A DNA stretch of 64,000 bases. It comes from Spirochaetaceae bacterium UBA6243 (GTDB taxonomy: Bacteria > Spirochaetota > Spirochaetia > Treponematales > Rectinemataceae). Within the stretch, counting starts at the first letter, position 1; every line of letters begins with the position of its first letter. The DNA lies in assembly GCA_002441395.1 (NCBI GenBank), contig DJVZ01000040.1, positions 1-64,000 on the forward strand, given 5' to 3'. The notes under the pieces are model-generated. The model did no database searches. It saw nothing but the letters and a program-made list of their open reading frames with translations, and had not been told where the DNA came from. Shown in pieces: positions 27,093 through 36,239 of this stretch. The position numbers and the translations under genes are program-made.

Positions 27093-28621
27093 GGGAACAA
27101 CTCCTCGGCCACGCCGCTCGTCTCGAACAGGCGAATGAAATGGGCCAGCATGAGCTGGTGGACCATCCGCCGCCGGTAATCGGACGAGCCCCGCACATCG
27201 CTGATCGGGGAGATGGCCGATTCTGCCCTGCGCGCGGCATTTTTGGCAAGCCCGGCGAGCGATTTTTTATCCGAGACATCGCAGGGAGCGCCTTCGAGCA
27301 CTTCCTGCGCGCCGATACCGAGCAGGGGAACGGGGGCCACGCCACCGAGGCTGATTCGCACATCCCTGAACCGGCCCTTATCGATACGGAATGAGATGGC
27401 CGTATTGACGGCGGCGATATCGAGATTCCTGCGCTTGCTCGCCTTCTCAAAGGAGAACTTGCGCGAGGAAGGATCGGCGAGCACGGGTATCCAAACGGCT
27501 TTCAGAACTTCGCCGGGGCCTAGGTTGAGTTTCTTATATCCCAAAAAGAATCGTTCGAGAGGGCAGAGGCGCAGGGGCGTATTTTTATTTCCCGCGTCCG
27601 CCTCGGGCACAATCACGAGCCGCGCTCCCAGCGCGAGCAGCATCGAGGTGATGTCCGCCACAGGCGAGGCGTTGACGATATTCCCTCCCACCGTGGCGAG
27701 GTTTCGGATCAGCGTGCTCGCGAACATCGTCTCGAATCGCTCGATGCCCGGAACCTCATGCCGGACGACATGTGAAGAGAAAAAGTCGCGCACGGTCACG
27801 GCCGCGCCGACTTCGAGCCACCTGTCCTCACGATCCGATACATACCGGATCTGTCCGAATTCAGGCAACATTCGCGTCAAAAACGGTGAAAAACCCTCTT
27901 CCGGATCCGGATTCCTTACATAGTAATCTGTTCCACCCCCCACGACCGCCACAGGCACGGCATTATCGGCATTGCCGCCCCGCGCCGGGGCATTCCCCGA
28001 AATTTTACGCGAGACAGAGTCTGCTTCGGGCTTTCCCGCCGATTCTGCCATAAATTCCAGGACCGAGGGAGGAAGCACCTGTGCCTCGACCAGTGTCTTG
28101 AGGCGCGCGCCGGACTCCAGAGGGAGGTCCTTGAAACGCTCGACGAGGAGGGCGGCGGCCCTGCGGATGGCTCCGTAGCCCGTACATCGGCAGAGATTCC
28201 CGTCGATCGCCCGCAGCGCCCCCGCAAGGTCTGGCACCTGTGGTTCCGCGAGCCACGAAGTCAGCGCGATGATGAAGCCCGGCGTACAGAATCCGCACTG
28301 GCTCGCGTTTTCATCCAGAAAGGCGCGCATGACAGGCGTAAGCCCATCCTTTGCTCCTTCCACCAACCCCTCAAGGGTGACGAGATGCTTGCCCCGCAGC
28401 TCCCCAAGCGCGAGAAGGCACGACGGGACGGCTCTGTAGCGAACCATGTCGCCCACCTGCTCCCCCACGAGTACCGCGCACGCGCCACAATCGCCTTCGC
28501 GGCAGCCTTCTTTTGTCGATGTCAGCCCAAGCTCTCCCCGGACGACATCGAGGGCGGGCATGCCCTCAGACGAATGCAAATCCTGCCATATATTATTGAT
28601 TTTCACATGCAACGAAGCCAT
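27089..28621 (-). CDS. Xanthine dehydrogenase-type fused [2Fe-2S]-FAD subunit
   Basis: A 510-aa fusion of the two small redox subunits. The start was set at ATG 28621, preceded by AGGAG. Residues 1 to about 165 form two [2Fe-2S] domains: plant-type EGCREGDCGACAV and helical QCGFCTPGF with LCRCTGYG. After a linker, residues 220-510 form the FAD domain (VVGGGTDYYV, TIRNLATVGGNI-like AS/TLIRNLATVGG). Fusion in this order is known from Rhodobacter capsulatus XdhA. It carries electrons from the molybdenum centre to NAD+ or another acceptor. It is the first gene of the contiguous operon that runs to the thrC-like gene. Confidence 0.9.
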   Translation of the reverse strand: MASLHVKINNIWQDLHSSEGMPALDVVRGELGLTSTKEGCREGDCGACAVLVGEQVGDMVRYRAVPSCLLALGELRGKHLVTLEGLVEGAKDGLTPVMRAFLDENASQCGFCTPGFIIALTSWLAEPQVPDLAGALRAIDGNLCRCTGYGAIRRAAALLVERFKDLPLESGARLKTLVEAQVLPPSVLEFMAESAGKPEADSVSRKISGNAPARGGNADNAVPVAVVGGGTDYYVRNPDPEEGFSPFLTRMLPEFGQIRYVSDREDRWLEVGAAVTVRDFFSSHVVRHEVPGIERFETMFASTLIRNLATVGGNIVNASPVADITSMLLALGARLVIVPEADAGNKNTPLRLCPLERFFLGYKKLNLGPGEVLKAVWIPVLADPSSRKFSFEKASKRRNLDIAAVNTAISFRIDKGRFRDVRISLGGVAPVPLLGIGAQEVLEGAPCDVSDKKSLAGLAKNAARRAESAISPISDVRGSSDYRRRMVHQLMLAHFIRLFETSGVAEELFP

Positions 28622-28777
28622 TCTTTCTCTCCTGATCAAGGAAGTATAGCACGGAATGCAGGGGTGATGCTTTATCGGCAACCGTAAGTCGCCACTGACA
28701 TGCTCTTCGTAGAACCGGATTCATGTTTTACGTTTTGTTCGCGGTGCGTCGCTGTATCAGCATACACCCACAATCAT

Positions 28778-30493
28778 TTAGTCTACATATAGAGAAATTT
28801 TTTCAAACCTGTCAACATCGACGAGCCCTCTGTCCGTGATCTTGAGGCTGGGAATCACCGGCAGCGCCATGAAGGACAGTGTCATGAGCGGAGAGGTGGC
28901 CGTCAGTCCCGCCTCTTGAAAGAGTTTCTCGAAGGCGCTGAGCCTCTCGATCACGAAATCCGCGGACTTATCGCTCATAAGTCCGGCCACTGGCAGGGGC
29001 AGATCGAGCAAAATCTTGTCGCCTACGGCATAGACGAGGCCGCCGCGAATCTTGTTCAGGTGTCGGGCCGCCTTGAAAATCGACACATCGTCGACGCCCG
29101 CGATGATCATGTTGTGAGAATCGTGGCTGATCGTGCTGCCGATCGCGCCGCGCGTAAGCCCGAGCCCCCGAATAAATCCTTTCCCAATGTTGCCTGAGCC
29201 AGTGTGCCTTTCAATCACGAATATTTTGAGAATATCATGCTCAAGGTCGGGCACCAGAAGACCGTCTTCGGCCGGAATTCGCGCGATGCCATGGCCAGTG
29301 AGGAGCGACTCCCTGTGTACCTCGATCACTCGCACGGGCTTGCCCTTGTCTGGAATCGCGAAATCTTCTTTCGTGAGCCACTTGATGTTCACCGAATCGC
29401 GGATGGTAGTCGGGGCCGTGGCGAAATCCTGTACGAGCGCGCCGTTTCTCGCCACGATGCCGCCATTTTTGATGACAACCTTCGTTTCAAAATATTCGAA
29501 TGAGGGGAAGGCTATGAAATCAGCCTTATATCCCGGGGCGACCGCCCCCTGTCCGGGAATCCCGAACCACCGCGCCGCATTGCTCGACGCGACACGGATC
29601 GCGTCGATCGGATCGATGCCCGCGTCGAGCATGAGCCGGAGCGAGAAATCCATGTGCCCTTCATCGCGCAAGTCGTTGCAGTGCCGGTCGTCCGAGCAGA
29701 GCATGAAACGGGCCGCGTTCTCGCGCCGCAGCGCCGGAAGCAGGACCCGCAGGTCCTTCGCGGTGGAGCCTTCCCTCAGCATGATGTACATGCCTTTGCC
29801 GACCTTCTCCAGCGCCTCTTCCGGCGTCGTGCACTCGTGATCAGAGCCGATGCCCGCCGCGACATAGGCGGAGAGATTGGCCCCCCGCAATCCGGGCGAG
29901 TGCCCGTCGATCGGCCGCCCATTCGATTTGAAGAGCGCGATTTTATCCATAAGCTGCGGATTTTGGGCGAGCACCTCCGGATAGTTCATCACTTCGCCTA
30001 AGCCCAGCACCCGAGGTTCCTGCAGGAACTGATGCATGTCCGATGCATAGAGCGCGGCGCCCGCGGTGTCGAAATCCGTGGCGGGCACGCAGGAAGGTAC
30101 CATGAAATACACATCGAGGGGCATGTTCTGCGAAACATTGAGCATGTAGCGCATGCCGTCGTAGCCCATCACGTTTGCGATCTCGTGAGGATCGGCAACC
30201 ACGGTGGTTGTTCCCCGGGGAACAACCACTCTCGCGTACTCCGCGGGAGTGAGCAACGAAGATTCGATGTGCACATGCGCATCGATGAGCCCTGGTGCCA
30301 AAAACATCCCTTCGAGATCGACAGTCTCGTTCGCCGTGAGCCCATCGTTTATGCCGGCGACATATCCGCCTTTTACAGATACCGTCGAGTTTGGAAGAAA
30401 GCGGCCGGAAAGAACATCGACGACCGTACAATCCGTGTAATTCACATCACATTGTGTCTTCCCCGTCGCCGCATCGATGATTTCCCTGTTCAT
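28778..30493 (-). CDS. ade: Adenine deaminase
   Basis: Converts adenine to hypoxanthine with ammonia release. A 571-aa protein of the YicP/AdeC amidohydrolase family. The metal site DAHVHIESSLL, the ADPHEIANV segment and the C-terminal SHDSHNMII motif are characteristic. Its start overlaps the last permease gene of the nucleoside importer by 4 bp, so it is translated with the transporter. The xanthine dehydrogenase operon follows 157 bp downstream on the same strand. The context gives a direct path from imported purine to hypoxanthine to hydroxylation. Confidence 0.95.
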   Translation of the reverse strand: MNREIIDAATGKTQCDVNYTDCTVVDVLSGRFLPNSTVSVKGGYVAGINDGLTANETVDLEGMFLAPGLIDAHVHIESSLLTPAEYARVVVPRGTTTVVADPHEIANVMGYDGMRYMLNVSQNMPLDVYFMVPSCVPATDFDTAGAALYASDMHQFLQEPRVLGLGEVMNYPEVLAQNPQLMDKIALFKSNGRPIDGHSPGLRGANLSAYVAAGIGSDHECTTPEEALEKVGKGMYIMLREGSTAKDLRVLLPALRRENAARFMLCSDDRHCNDLRDEGHMDFSLRLMLDAGIDPIDAIRVASSNAARWFGIPGQGAVAPGYKADFIAFPSFEYFETKVVIKNGGIVARNGALVQDFATAPTTIRDSVNIKWLTKEDFAIPDKGKPVRVIEVHRESLLTGHGIARIPAEDGLLVPDLEHDILKIFVIERHTGSGNIGKGFIRGLGLTRGAIGSTISHDSHNMIIAGVDDVSIFKAARHLNKIRGGLVYAVGDKILLDLPLPVAGLMSDKSADFVIERLSAFEKLFQEAGLTATSPLMTLSFMALPVIPSLKITDRGLVDVDRFEKISLYVD

Positions 30494-31440
30494 TTGTCTT
30501 CCCTCATATACGATGTTCCAAGCGCCGCCGGCGCGCCCACCCTTTTAGAGAGCGCCTCCCACCATGTCATCACCACGAGCACGATTATCGTGCCTGCATA
30601 TGGAAGCATATTGAGAAAGCTGGCAGGAATGCTAGTGCCCGATGCCTGCAGACGAAACTGCACGGCGTTGATCCCTCCGAAGAGCAGCGCGCCCCACACA
30701 GCGCGGGCAGGATTCCACATCGAAAAAATCACGAGCGCGATGACGATCCATCCTCGCCCTCCGGTGATGTTCTCGGACCAGCCCGGCGTATACGAGAGGG
30801 AGAGGTGTGCGCCTCCCAGAGCGATCAGCATGCCTCCAATAATCGTATAGAAATAGCGCGTCTTTATCACATCGATCCCCATCGCGTCCGCGGTCTGCGG
30901 ATCCTCCCCCACGGAGCGGAGCCAGAGCCCCGGCCGCGTCTTGTAGAGGAAGAACCAGGCGATGGGAATCAGCAGGTACACGGCGTAGGTCATGATGTCC
31001 TGGTTCAGGAACGCCCCGAGAATCGGGATTTTTTCGGCCCAATCCGGCGCGAGTGGCGCGATGCGTTCGGCGCGGAGTCCGACGAGCCTGAAATTGTTCG
31101 ACGCGGGCCCCAACCTCTGGCCCAGGAATGAAGAGAACCCCGTGCCGAAGAGCGTGATGGAGAGTCCCGACACCACCTGATTCGCCCTCATCGTCGTGGT
31201 GAGAAAGGCGTGCAGGAGCGCGAGGAGTCCCCCGATGCCGATGGCTACCAGAAAACCGAGCGCAATGCTGTGGGTGTAAAAAACAGTGGCGAACGCGGAG
31301 AGAGCTCCCATGAGCATGATACCCTCGACGCCCAGATTGAGGATGCCGCTGCGCTCGGTGAGAATTTCCCCAATCGTCGCGATCGTGAGGCTCGTCCCCG
31401 CGCGAATCGTAATCGTCAAAACCGAAGTGAGAAAATCCAT
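30490..31440 (-). CDS. Nucleoside-type ABC importer permease 2 (BMP/Nup family)
   Basis: A 316-aa inner-membrane permease of the branched-chain/ribose type associated with BMP binding proteins (Bacillus NupQ/YufQ-like). About nine hydrophobic helices. The conserved early motif ERSGILNLGVEG is seen. It begins 3 bp after permease 1 and overlaps ade by 4 bp. It forms the membrane channel with the preceding permease. Nucleoside or purine specificity is inferred from the family and the linked adenine deaminase. Confidence 0.88.
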   Translation of the reverse strand: MDFLTSVLTITIRAGTSLTIATIGEILTERSGILNLGVEGIMLMGALSAFATVFYTHSIALGFLVAIGIGGLLALLHAFLTTTMRANQVVSGLSITLFGTGFSSFLGQRLGPASNNFRLVGLRAERIAPLAPDWAEKIPILGAFLNQDIMTYAVYLLIPIAWFFLYKTRPGLWLRSVGEDPQTADAMGIDVIKTRYFYTIIGGMLIALGGAHLSLSYTPGWSENITGGRGWIVIALVIFSMWNPARAVWGALLFGGINAVQFRLQASGTSIPASFLNMLPYAGTIIVLVVMTWWEALSKRVGAPAALGTSYMREDK

Positions 31441-31443
31441 ACA

Positions 31444-32538
31444 TTACTCCTCGACTGGATCGGGGCAGGACGCCTTCGACTCGGGCCGGACCACAGAAAG
31501 TCTGTACTCGGTGAAGAGAGAACCTGCGAGCATCGGGAAGAGAATGAGCCCCTGCATCACGACCCCCATCGCCGCGGGAAGCCCCATCACCATCTGCACC
31601 TGGTCCCCTCCGACCGCGAGCGCGGCGAGCGCGATCGCCACAAAAGGCACAGCCAAAGGATTGAGTTGGCTCATCCACGCCACGATGATCGCGGTATACC
31701 CATAGCCGATCGAAAGCCCCTGCTGGAGCCGGTGGGAGATGCCGGTCACCTCGAAGGCGCCTGCGAGCCCGCACAGCGCGCCGGAGAGCATCACCGCGAG
31801 CACGATGTTCCGTTCGACCGCGATGCCCTGATAGCGCGCGGCCCTCTGGCTGGCCCCTATGACCTGAAGCTCGAAGCCCCACCGTGTACGCTTCAGCACA
31901 ATCCAAAGAATTATTGCGAGCGCGACCGCGATCCATATGCCGATGTGCGCGCGCCCCATAATGCGCGGGAGCCATGCGTCCGCCGAGAACATGCGGGACC
32001 CGGGGAAACCGTACCCCTTGGGGTCGCGCCATGGTCCGTAGTAGAGAAATTCGGAATACAGGATCGCGATGTAGTTCATCATCAGGGTGACGAGCGTCTC
32101 GTCCACCTTGAGCGAGGTCTTGAGGAGCGCAGGTACGCCCGCCCACAGGGCGCCAGCCAGAAGTCCCCCGAGGAGGGCCCCGACGAGCAGGGAACGACCC
32201 GGAAGAAAACGCTCCATGAAGAGGGCGACCCCCGCCGCGGCCACGCCACCCATGGTGAGCTGTCCCTCGGCACCGATATTCCAAAATCTTAGCCTAAAGG
32301 CAATTGCGACACCGAGCCCCGTCATCATGAGCGGTATGGCCTTTACCAGCGTCTCGGCGAACCCGTGCGAAGAGCCGAAGGCCCCTACGGCCATGGCTGC
32401 GAAGGTCTTGAAGGGGTTTGCGCCGAAAATCTCGAGCAACAATGCGGTCAACACGAGAGAGACCAGAAAAGACACAAAGGGCACAAGGATGAGGGCGGGG
32501 ACAGAGCTTGCTTTTCGTTTTTCAAACAGGAGTTTCAT
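31444..32538 (-). CDS. Nucleoside-type ABC importer permease 1 (BMP/Nup family)
   Basis: A 364-aa permease of the NupP/YufP type. Ten or so hydrophobic segments, with the conserved segment RFRLRFWNIGAEGQLTMGG-like (FWNIGAEGQLTMG, near residue 85). The ATG overlaps the ATPase stop by 4 bp. The N-terminal cytoplasmic tail carries a GGGACAGAG copy (32498-32506). It pairs with the downstream permease in one importer. Confidence 0.88.
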   Translation of the reverse strand: MKLLFEKRKASSVPALILVPFVSFLVSLVLTALLLEIFGANPFKTFAAMAVGAFGSSHGFAETLVKAIPLMMTGLGVAIAFRLRFWNIGAEGQLTMGGVAAAGVALFMERFLPGRSLLVGALLGGLLAGALWAGVPALLKTSLKVDETLVTLMMNYIAILYSEFLYYGPWRDPKGYGFPGSRMFSADAWLPRIMGRAHIGIWIAVALAIILWIVLKRTRWGFELQVIGASQRAARYQGIAVERNIVLAVMLSGALCGLAGAFEVTGISHRLQQGLSIGYGYTAIIVAWMSQLNPLAVPFVAIALAALAVGGDQVQMVMGLPAAMGVVMQGLILFPMLAGSLFTEYRLSVVRPESKASCPDPVEE

Positions 32539-34064
32539 GCGCCGGCCTCCCTGTCCATACCCGCCATGAGCATGCCTATGTGGTCAATGTTCACCGTGTT
32601 CGTATCAAAGACACCCATCATTTTCCCTTCAAAGAGCACGGCGACTCTGTCCGAAATCTGCAGAAGCTCATCCAAGTCCTCGGAGAAGAAGAGCACCCCA
32701 AGTCCCGCGTCCCGCTGGCTGACAAGCTGACGGCGGACCGTCTCCGTGGCGCCGACATCGAGGCCCCGCGACGGATAGACCGCGATCATCAATGTCCGCG
32801 CGGCCCCGATTTCCCGGGCCAGAATCGTTTTCTGGATATTGCCTCCGGACAGGAATTTGACCTGTGTTTTGGGAGAAGGGGTCGAAATCCTGAATTTTTC
32901 GATAAGTGTGCGCGCAAAGTCAAGTATCTTATTTTGCAAAAGGAAAATACCTGCGGCGAGCGGTCGCGAGCGATATTGCTTCATAGCCAGGTTTGAAGCG
33001 ACGCTCAAATCTCCGGCGGCGCCCACCGAGACCCTGTCCTGGGGAATATGGGCCACCCCGCGCCGGATGATTTCAAGCGGGGATTTGTTGGTCATATCCT
33101 TGCCATCGATCTGCAGTTTCCCTTTTGAGGATCGTCTCAAGCCAGTGACGACCTCGGCGAGCTCCCTCTGCCCGTTGCCCGCCACGCCCGCGATGCCCAA
33201 AATTTCGCCAGCGTGGAGCCGAAAGGATATATCCTTGAGCGCGGGCAGGCCTCTGTCCCCAAGCGCCTCGATGTGAGAGAGTTCGAGCGCGACCTTGCCT
33301 GGGGCCATCGGTTTTTTCTCTATTTGAAATAGCACTTCCCGCCCGACCATCATCCGGGCAAGCTCTTTCGGTGTCGTTTCGGCAGTGCTCGTTTCGTCGA
33401 CGACTCTTCCCTTTCGCAAGACCATCACGTGATCCGAAAATTCCATCACTTCTTCCATTTTGTGAGTGATGAAGATCGCGGATTTTCCTTCCTGCTTCAT
33501 CACATGAACTACGCGGTTGAGCTCATGTGATTCCTGGGGAGTCAACACGGCCGTGGGCTCGTCCAGAATCAGGATCTCGGCATTCCTGTAGAGCAACTTT
33601 AAAATTTCGACTCGCTGCTGTTCCCCCACGGAGAGCTGCCAGATGCTCGCGCTCGGATCGACGTCGAGGTGGTACTGGCTGGCCAGGTCGACGAGCCGAC
33701 TCCGCACCCGCTTCAAATCGGGCACGAAAGGCTCGTCGCGCAGACCGAGGATGGTATTCTCGAGCACATTCATCGAATCGACGAGCTTAAAGTTCTGATG
33801 CACCATGCCTATGCCATATTTCTGGGCATCGCGAGGGGAATGGATTTCGGCATATTTGCCGTCTATATAGATTTCACCCCTGTCCGGCCGATACAGACCG
33901 CAGAGTACATTCATCAATGTGCTCTTTCCCGCTCCGTTCTCCCCAAGAAGAGCTAAAACCTCTCCCTTGCGGAGTTTCAGATCGACACAATCATTTGCCA
34001 CAACTCCGGGAAATGATTTGGAGATGTTTCGCATTTCCACTTTTGGGACGACAGTATCGTTCAT
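32535..34064 (-). CDS. Nucleoside-type ABC importer ATPase (two NBDs)
   Basis: A 509-aa duplicated ATPase of the NupO/YufO type. The first domain is canonical: Walker A GENGAGKST, signature LSVGEQQR, Walker B LILDEPTAVL. The second is degenerate as usual for BMP systems: GVAGNGQRELAE in place of Walker A, signature LSGGNIQK, and IAVYPSRGLDVG lacking the Walker B Asp-Glu pair. The start was taken at ATG 34064 (AGGAA upstream); TTG at 34070 is also possible. A hairpin terminator separates it from the binding-protein gene, so expression should be lower than that of the receptor. Confidence 0.9.
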   Translation of the reverse strand: MNDTVVPKVEMRNISKSFPGVVANDCVDLKLRKGEVLALLGENGAGKSTLMNVLCGLYRPDRGEIYIDGKYAEIHSPRDAQKYGIGMVHQNFKLVDSMNVLENTILGLRDEPFVPDLKRVRSRLVDLASQYHLDVDPSASIWQLSVGEQQRVEILKLLYRNAEILILDEPTAVLTPQESHELNRVVHVMKQEGKSAIFITHKMEEVMEFSDHVMVLRKGRVVDETSTAETTPKELARMMVGREVLFQIEKKPMAPGKVALELSHIEALGDRGLPALKDISFRLHAGEILGIAGVAGNGQRELAEVVTGLRRSSKGKLQIDGKDMTNKSPLEIIRRGVAHIPQDRVSVGAAGDLSVASNLAMKQYRSRPLAAGIFLLQNKILDFARTLIEKFRISTPSPKTQVKFLSGGNIQKTILAREIGAARTLMIAVYPSRGLDVGATETVRRQLVSQRDAGLGVLFFSEDLDELLQISDRVAVLFEGKMMGVFDTNTVNIDHIGMLMAGMDREAGA

Positions 34065-34178
34065 TGGCAATTCCTATGGTTATTTTACTAAAAAACGGGC
34101 ATGGCAACTTCAGGCATAGTAAAATCGAAGCGGCCTTATTGTATCTGGGGTCGGATCCACCTCCATAGATACAAAAAC

Positions 34179-34211
34179 GCCGGTACGCGGACCGGAGGAA
34201 CGCGTACCGGC
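34179..34211 (-). terminator. Intercistronic terminator/attenuator after the binding-protein gene
   Basis: Perfect 11-bp arms (GCCGGTACGCG at 34179-34189 and its complement at 34201-34211), followed on the minus strand by GTTTTTG. It lies 11 bp after the BMP protein stop. Partial termination would leave the receptor transcript in excess over the transporter genes. Confidence 0.75.
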
Positions 34212-34222
34212 AACAGGATGAC

Positions 34223-35296
34223 TCATTGCACTTTGCCGACAACCCCTTCGACAAACCAATCCATAGAGAGCTGTTTATCGTCGGGAATTACTTCGCCGGC
34301 TTTATAAACAACCTTGCCGCTTTGATCCTTTATCGGACCGGTAAAAATACTCCAGCCGCTCATGATCTTCTTCTGAGTATCTTCGACTTCTTTTTTAACA
34401 CTCGCAGGCACACGGGGGCTCAGCTCAGAAAGTTTCGCGATATTGTCCTTAAGCCCGCCCCAGAACTCATGCGTTTTCCAAGTGCCATTCAACACATTCT
34501 GAATAGTGGCAATGTAATAGGTTTCCCAGTTCCAGACGGCGCTGGCGAGGACCGTATCACCCACGAACTTGCCCATATCGGAATCATATCCGACAGAGAG
34601 CTTGCCACGCTCCTGTGCGGCTTTTTGTGGTTCCGTCGTATCCTGATGCTGCGCAATGATGTCGCAGCCCGCGTCGAGCAGAGCGACCGCGGCTTCCCGT
34701 TCTTTCACAGGGTCGTACCATGTATTTGTCCACACAACCTGCACCTTCGCGTTCGGGTTCACCGAGCGGACCCCGAGCGTAAAGCCATTGATGCCTCTTA
34801 CGACCTCAGGAATGCCAAAGGCAGCGACGTATCCGATTTTGTTCGACTTCGTCGTGCGGCCGGCGATAATTCCTGTGAGATAGCGGGCTTCCTCAATGCG
34901 GCCAAAGTAGGTCGCCATATTTGGGGCGGTTTTGTAGCCCGAACAATGTTCAAAGATGATCTTGGGGAATTCCTGGGCAACCGCATACGTTGGGTCCATG
35001 TATCCGAAACTGGTAGTAAAAATTACATCAAAACCCTGAATCGCATACTGACGAATTATGCGCTCGGCATCAGGACCTTCCGGCACATTCTCGACATATT
35101 TTGTGTCGATTTTATCGCCGAAATATTTCTGCAGGGCAAGTCGGCCCCTTTCATGCTCATAGGTCCATCCAAGATCGCCTGGCGGACCAATATAGACGAA
35201 TGCTACCTTTAAAGGTTTTTTTGCCTGTGCAGTGGCAGGCAACACAAGCGAGACCAGCATGAGCATCGTGACAAGACCCAAAATAATCTTTCTCAT
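34223..35296 (-). CDS. BMP-family nucleoside-binding protein (TmpC/PnrA-like)
   Basis: A 357-aa extracytoplasmic receptor. The start MRKIILG at 35296 follows GAAGGAG. An upstream ATG would place the ribosome site inside the gene. Signal peptide to about residue 25 (cleavage near ATAQA). There is no lipobox Cys, so it is probably a soluble periplasmic protein, unlike many BMP lipoproteins. Family motifs: FVYIGPPGDLGWTYEHERG and FTTSFGYMDP. Members bind purine nucleosides. First gene of the importer-ade operon, with a strong promoter. Confidence 0.9.
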   Translation of the reverse strand: MRKIILGLVTMLMLVSLVLPATAQAKKPLKVAFVYIGPPGDLGWTYEHERGRLALQKYFGDKIDTKYVENVPEGPDAERIIRQYAIQGFDVIFTTSFGYMDPTYAVAQEFPKIIFEHCSGYKTAPNMATYFGRIEEARYLTGIIAGRTTKSNKIGYVAAFGIPEVVRGINGFTLGVRSVNPNAKVQVVWTNTWYDPVKEREAAVALLDAGCDIIAQHQDTTEPQKAAQERGKLSVGYDSDMGKFVGDTVLASAVWNWETYYIATIQNVLNGTWKTHEFWGGLKDNIAKLSELSPRVPASVKKEVEDTQKKIMSGWSIFTGPIKDQSGKVVYKAGEVIPDDKQLSMDWFVEGVVGKVQ

Positions 35297-35363
35297 TGAG
35301 GGCTCCTTCATTTCTTATAGAATCCAGACGGATCAAATCCGACAGCACTCCCGCGCTGTAAAA

Positions 35364-35392
35364 AGTGTAGCCTCCAAATTACCTGTTGTCAA
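35364..35392 (-). promoter_or_regulatory. Promoter of the nucleoside importer operon
   Basis: On the minus strand TTGACA (35387-35392), a 17-bp spacer and TACACT (35364-35369). The leader of about 60 nt contains two small hairpins (ACAGC and GCTGT; CGGAT and ATCCG). It does not show the purine-riboswitch core sequences. Confidence 0.65.
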
Positions 35393-35457
35393 ATAATAAA
35401 TTGCGGCCGACTTAAATTCGCGGGTGGATTAGAAACGATGAATACATGCAGAATAGA

Positions 35458-35475
35458 GGGACAGAGCTTCATTCA
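35458..35475 (+). repeat. Dispersed motif copy, intergenic
   Basis: GGGACAGAGCTTCATTCA, identical over 18 nt to 40672-40689 inside the pseudouridine kinase gene. It is the only clearly intergenic exact copy of the GGGACAGAG motif seen in the window. Confidence 0.7.
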
Positions 35476-36183
35476 TCAGCGCGTTGTCACAAACGCATCC
35501 TGACTCGCGCCACGCACGGCCTTTACAGTGAGAAGCCATTTCTTGGCCTCGTCCGATGAGGCATAGGGACCAACTTTTACCTGATAATAATTGCGGCCAC
35601 CGATTTCCTTCATCGCGATAATTGCAGTCATTCCACGAGAGACGAATTCATTGCGGAGCTTGTCCGCCGTACCTTTTTCCGAAAAACTTCCTACTTGGAT
35701 CCAATATTCGGAAGCTGAAGAAGAAGCTTTGGGAGGAGAAGGAGGATTTGATGGCTTGGGGGCTGTGCTTGAAGGCGTGGTCGTGGTTGAACCGGCAGGT
35801 TTGGTCGTGGTGGTTTTTGCAGGCGCAGATGAAGGAGAAGGAACCGGGACAGGGGTTGATGGTTTTTCTGTCGTCGCTTGATTCGCCGACGGAGCGGGGA
35901 CAACAACGACTGAGCTCGTAGGCTTTGATGTATTTGCGCTATCAGCCTGGGCATTGTTAGGAGCTTGAGAGTTTTCCTCTGATGATTGCACGACAATGCT
36001 TGGGAACGCAGAAAAGTCATTTGGGGACAGAGGCTTGGCAGGAGACCGCCCTGTCAGATCGAAGGGTTTCGATTGCGAGGCTTCATTAGGCGGAAACAGA
36101 ATAAAAGCAGTCAAAAAAACTACAAGCGCAAATCCACTTACCGCTACCGCAATCCAGACAATCTTCTTTGAACGATCTGACAT
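35476..36183 (-). CDS. SPOR-domain membrane protein
   Basis: A 235-aa bitopic protein: short cytoplasmic tail, one transmembrane helix (residues 8-30), then about 120 residues of low-complexity Pro/Ser/Thr linker and a C-terminal SPOR domain (about 158-233, YWIQVGSFSEKGTADKLR and YYQVKVGPY). SPOR domains bind denuded glycan at division septa, so a cell-envelope or division role is likely. It lies 56 bp after coaE. The linker encodes one GGGACAGAG copy (36024-36032). Confidence 0.85.
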   Translation of the reverse strand: MSDRSKKIVWIAVAVSGFALVVFLTAFILFPPNEASQSKPFDLTGRSPAKPLSPNDFSAFPSIVVQSSEENSQAPNNAQADSANTSKPTSSVVVVPAPSANQATTEKPSTPVPVPSPSSAPAKTTTTKPAGSTTTTPSSTAPKPSNPPSPPKASSSASEYWIQVGSFSEKGTADKLRNEFVSRGMTAIIAMKEIGGRNYYQVKVGPYASSDEAKKWLLTVKAVRGASQDAFVTTR

Positions 36184-36239
36184 CTGTGAACCTCTACCTT
36201 AATGTTATCGGCAGAAGTCTTCATTCAGTAAAGGATGGA

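Noticed and set aside
24720..28621. Selenocysteine in the xanthine dehydrogenase-type subunits or in YgfK
   Set aside because: No in-frame TGA is seen and the genes are intact. The selenium link is only by family name.
35297..35363. Purine riboswitch in the leader of the nucleoside importer operon
   Set aside because: The leader is only about 60 nt, has two short hairpins and lacks the conserved purine-aptamer core sequences.
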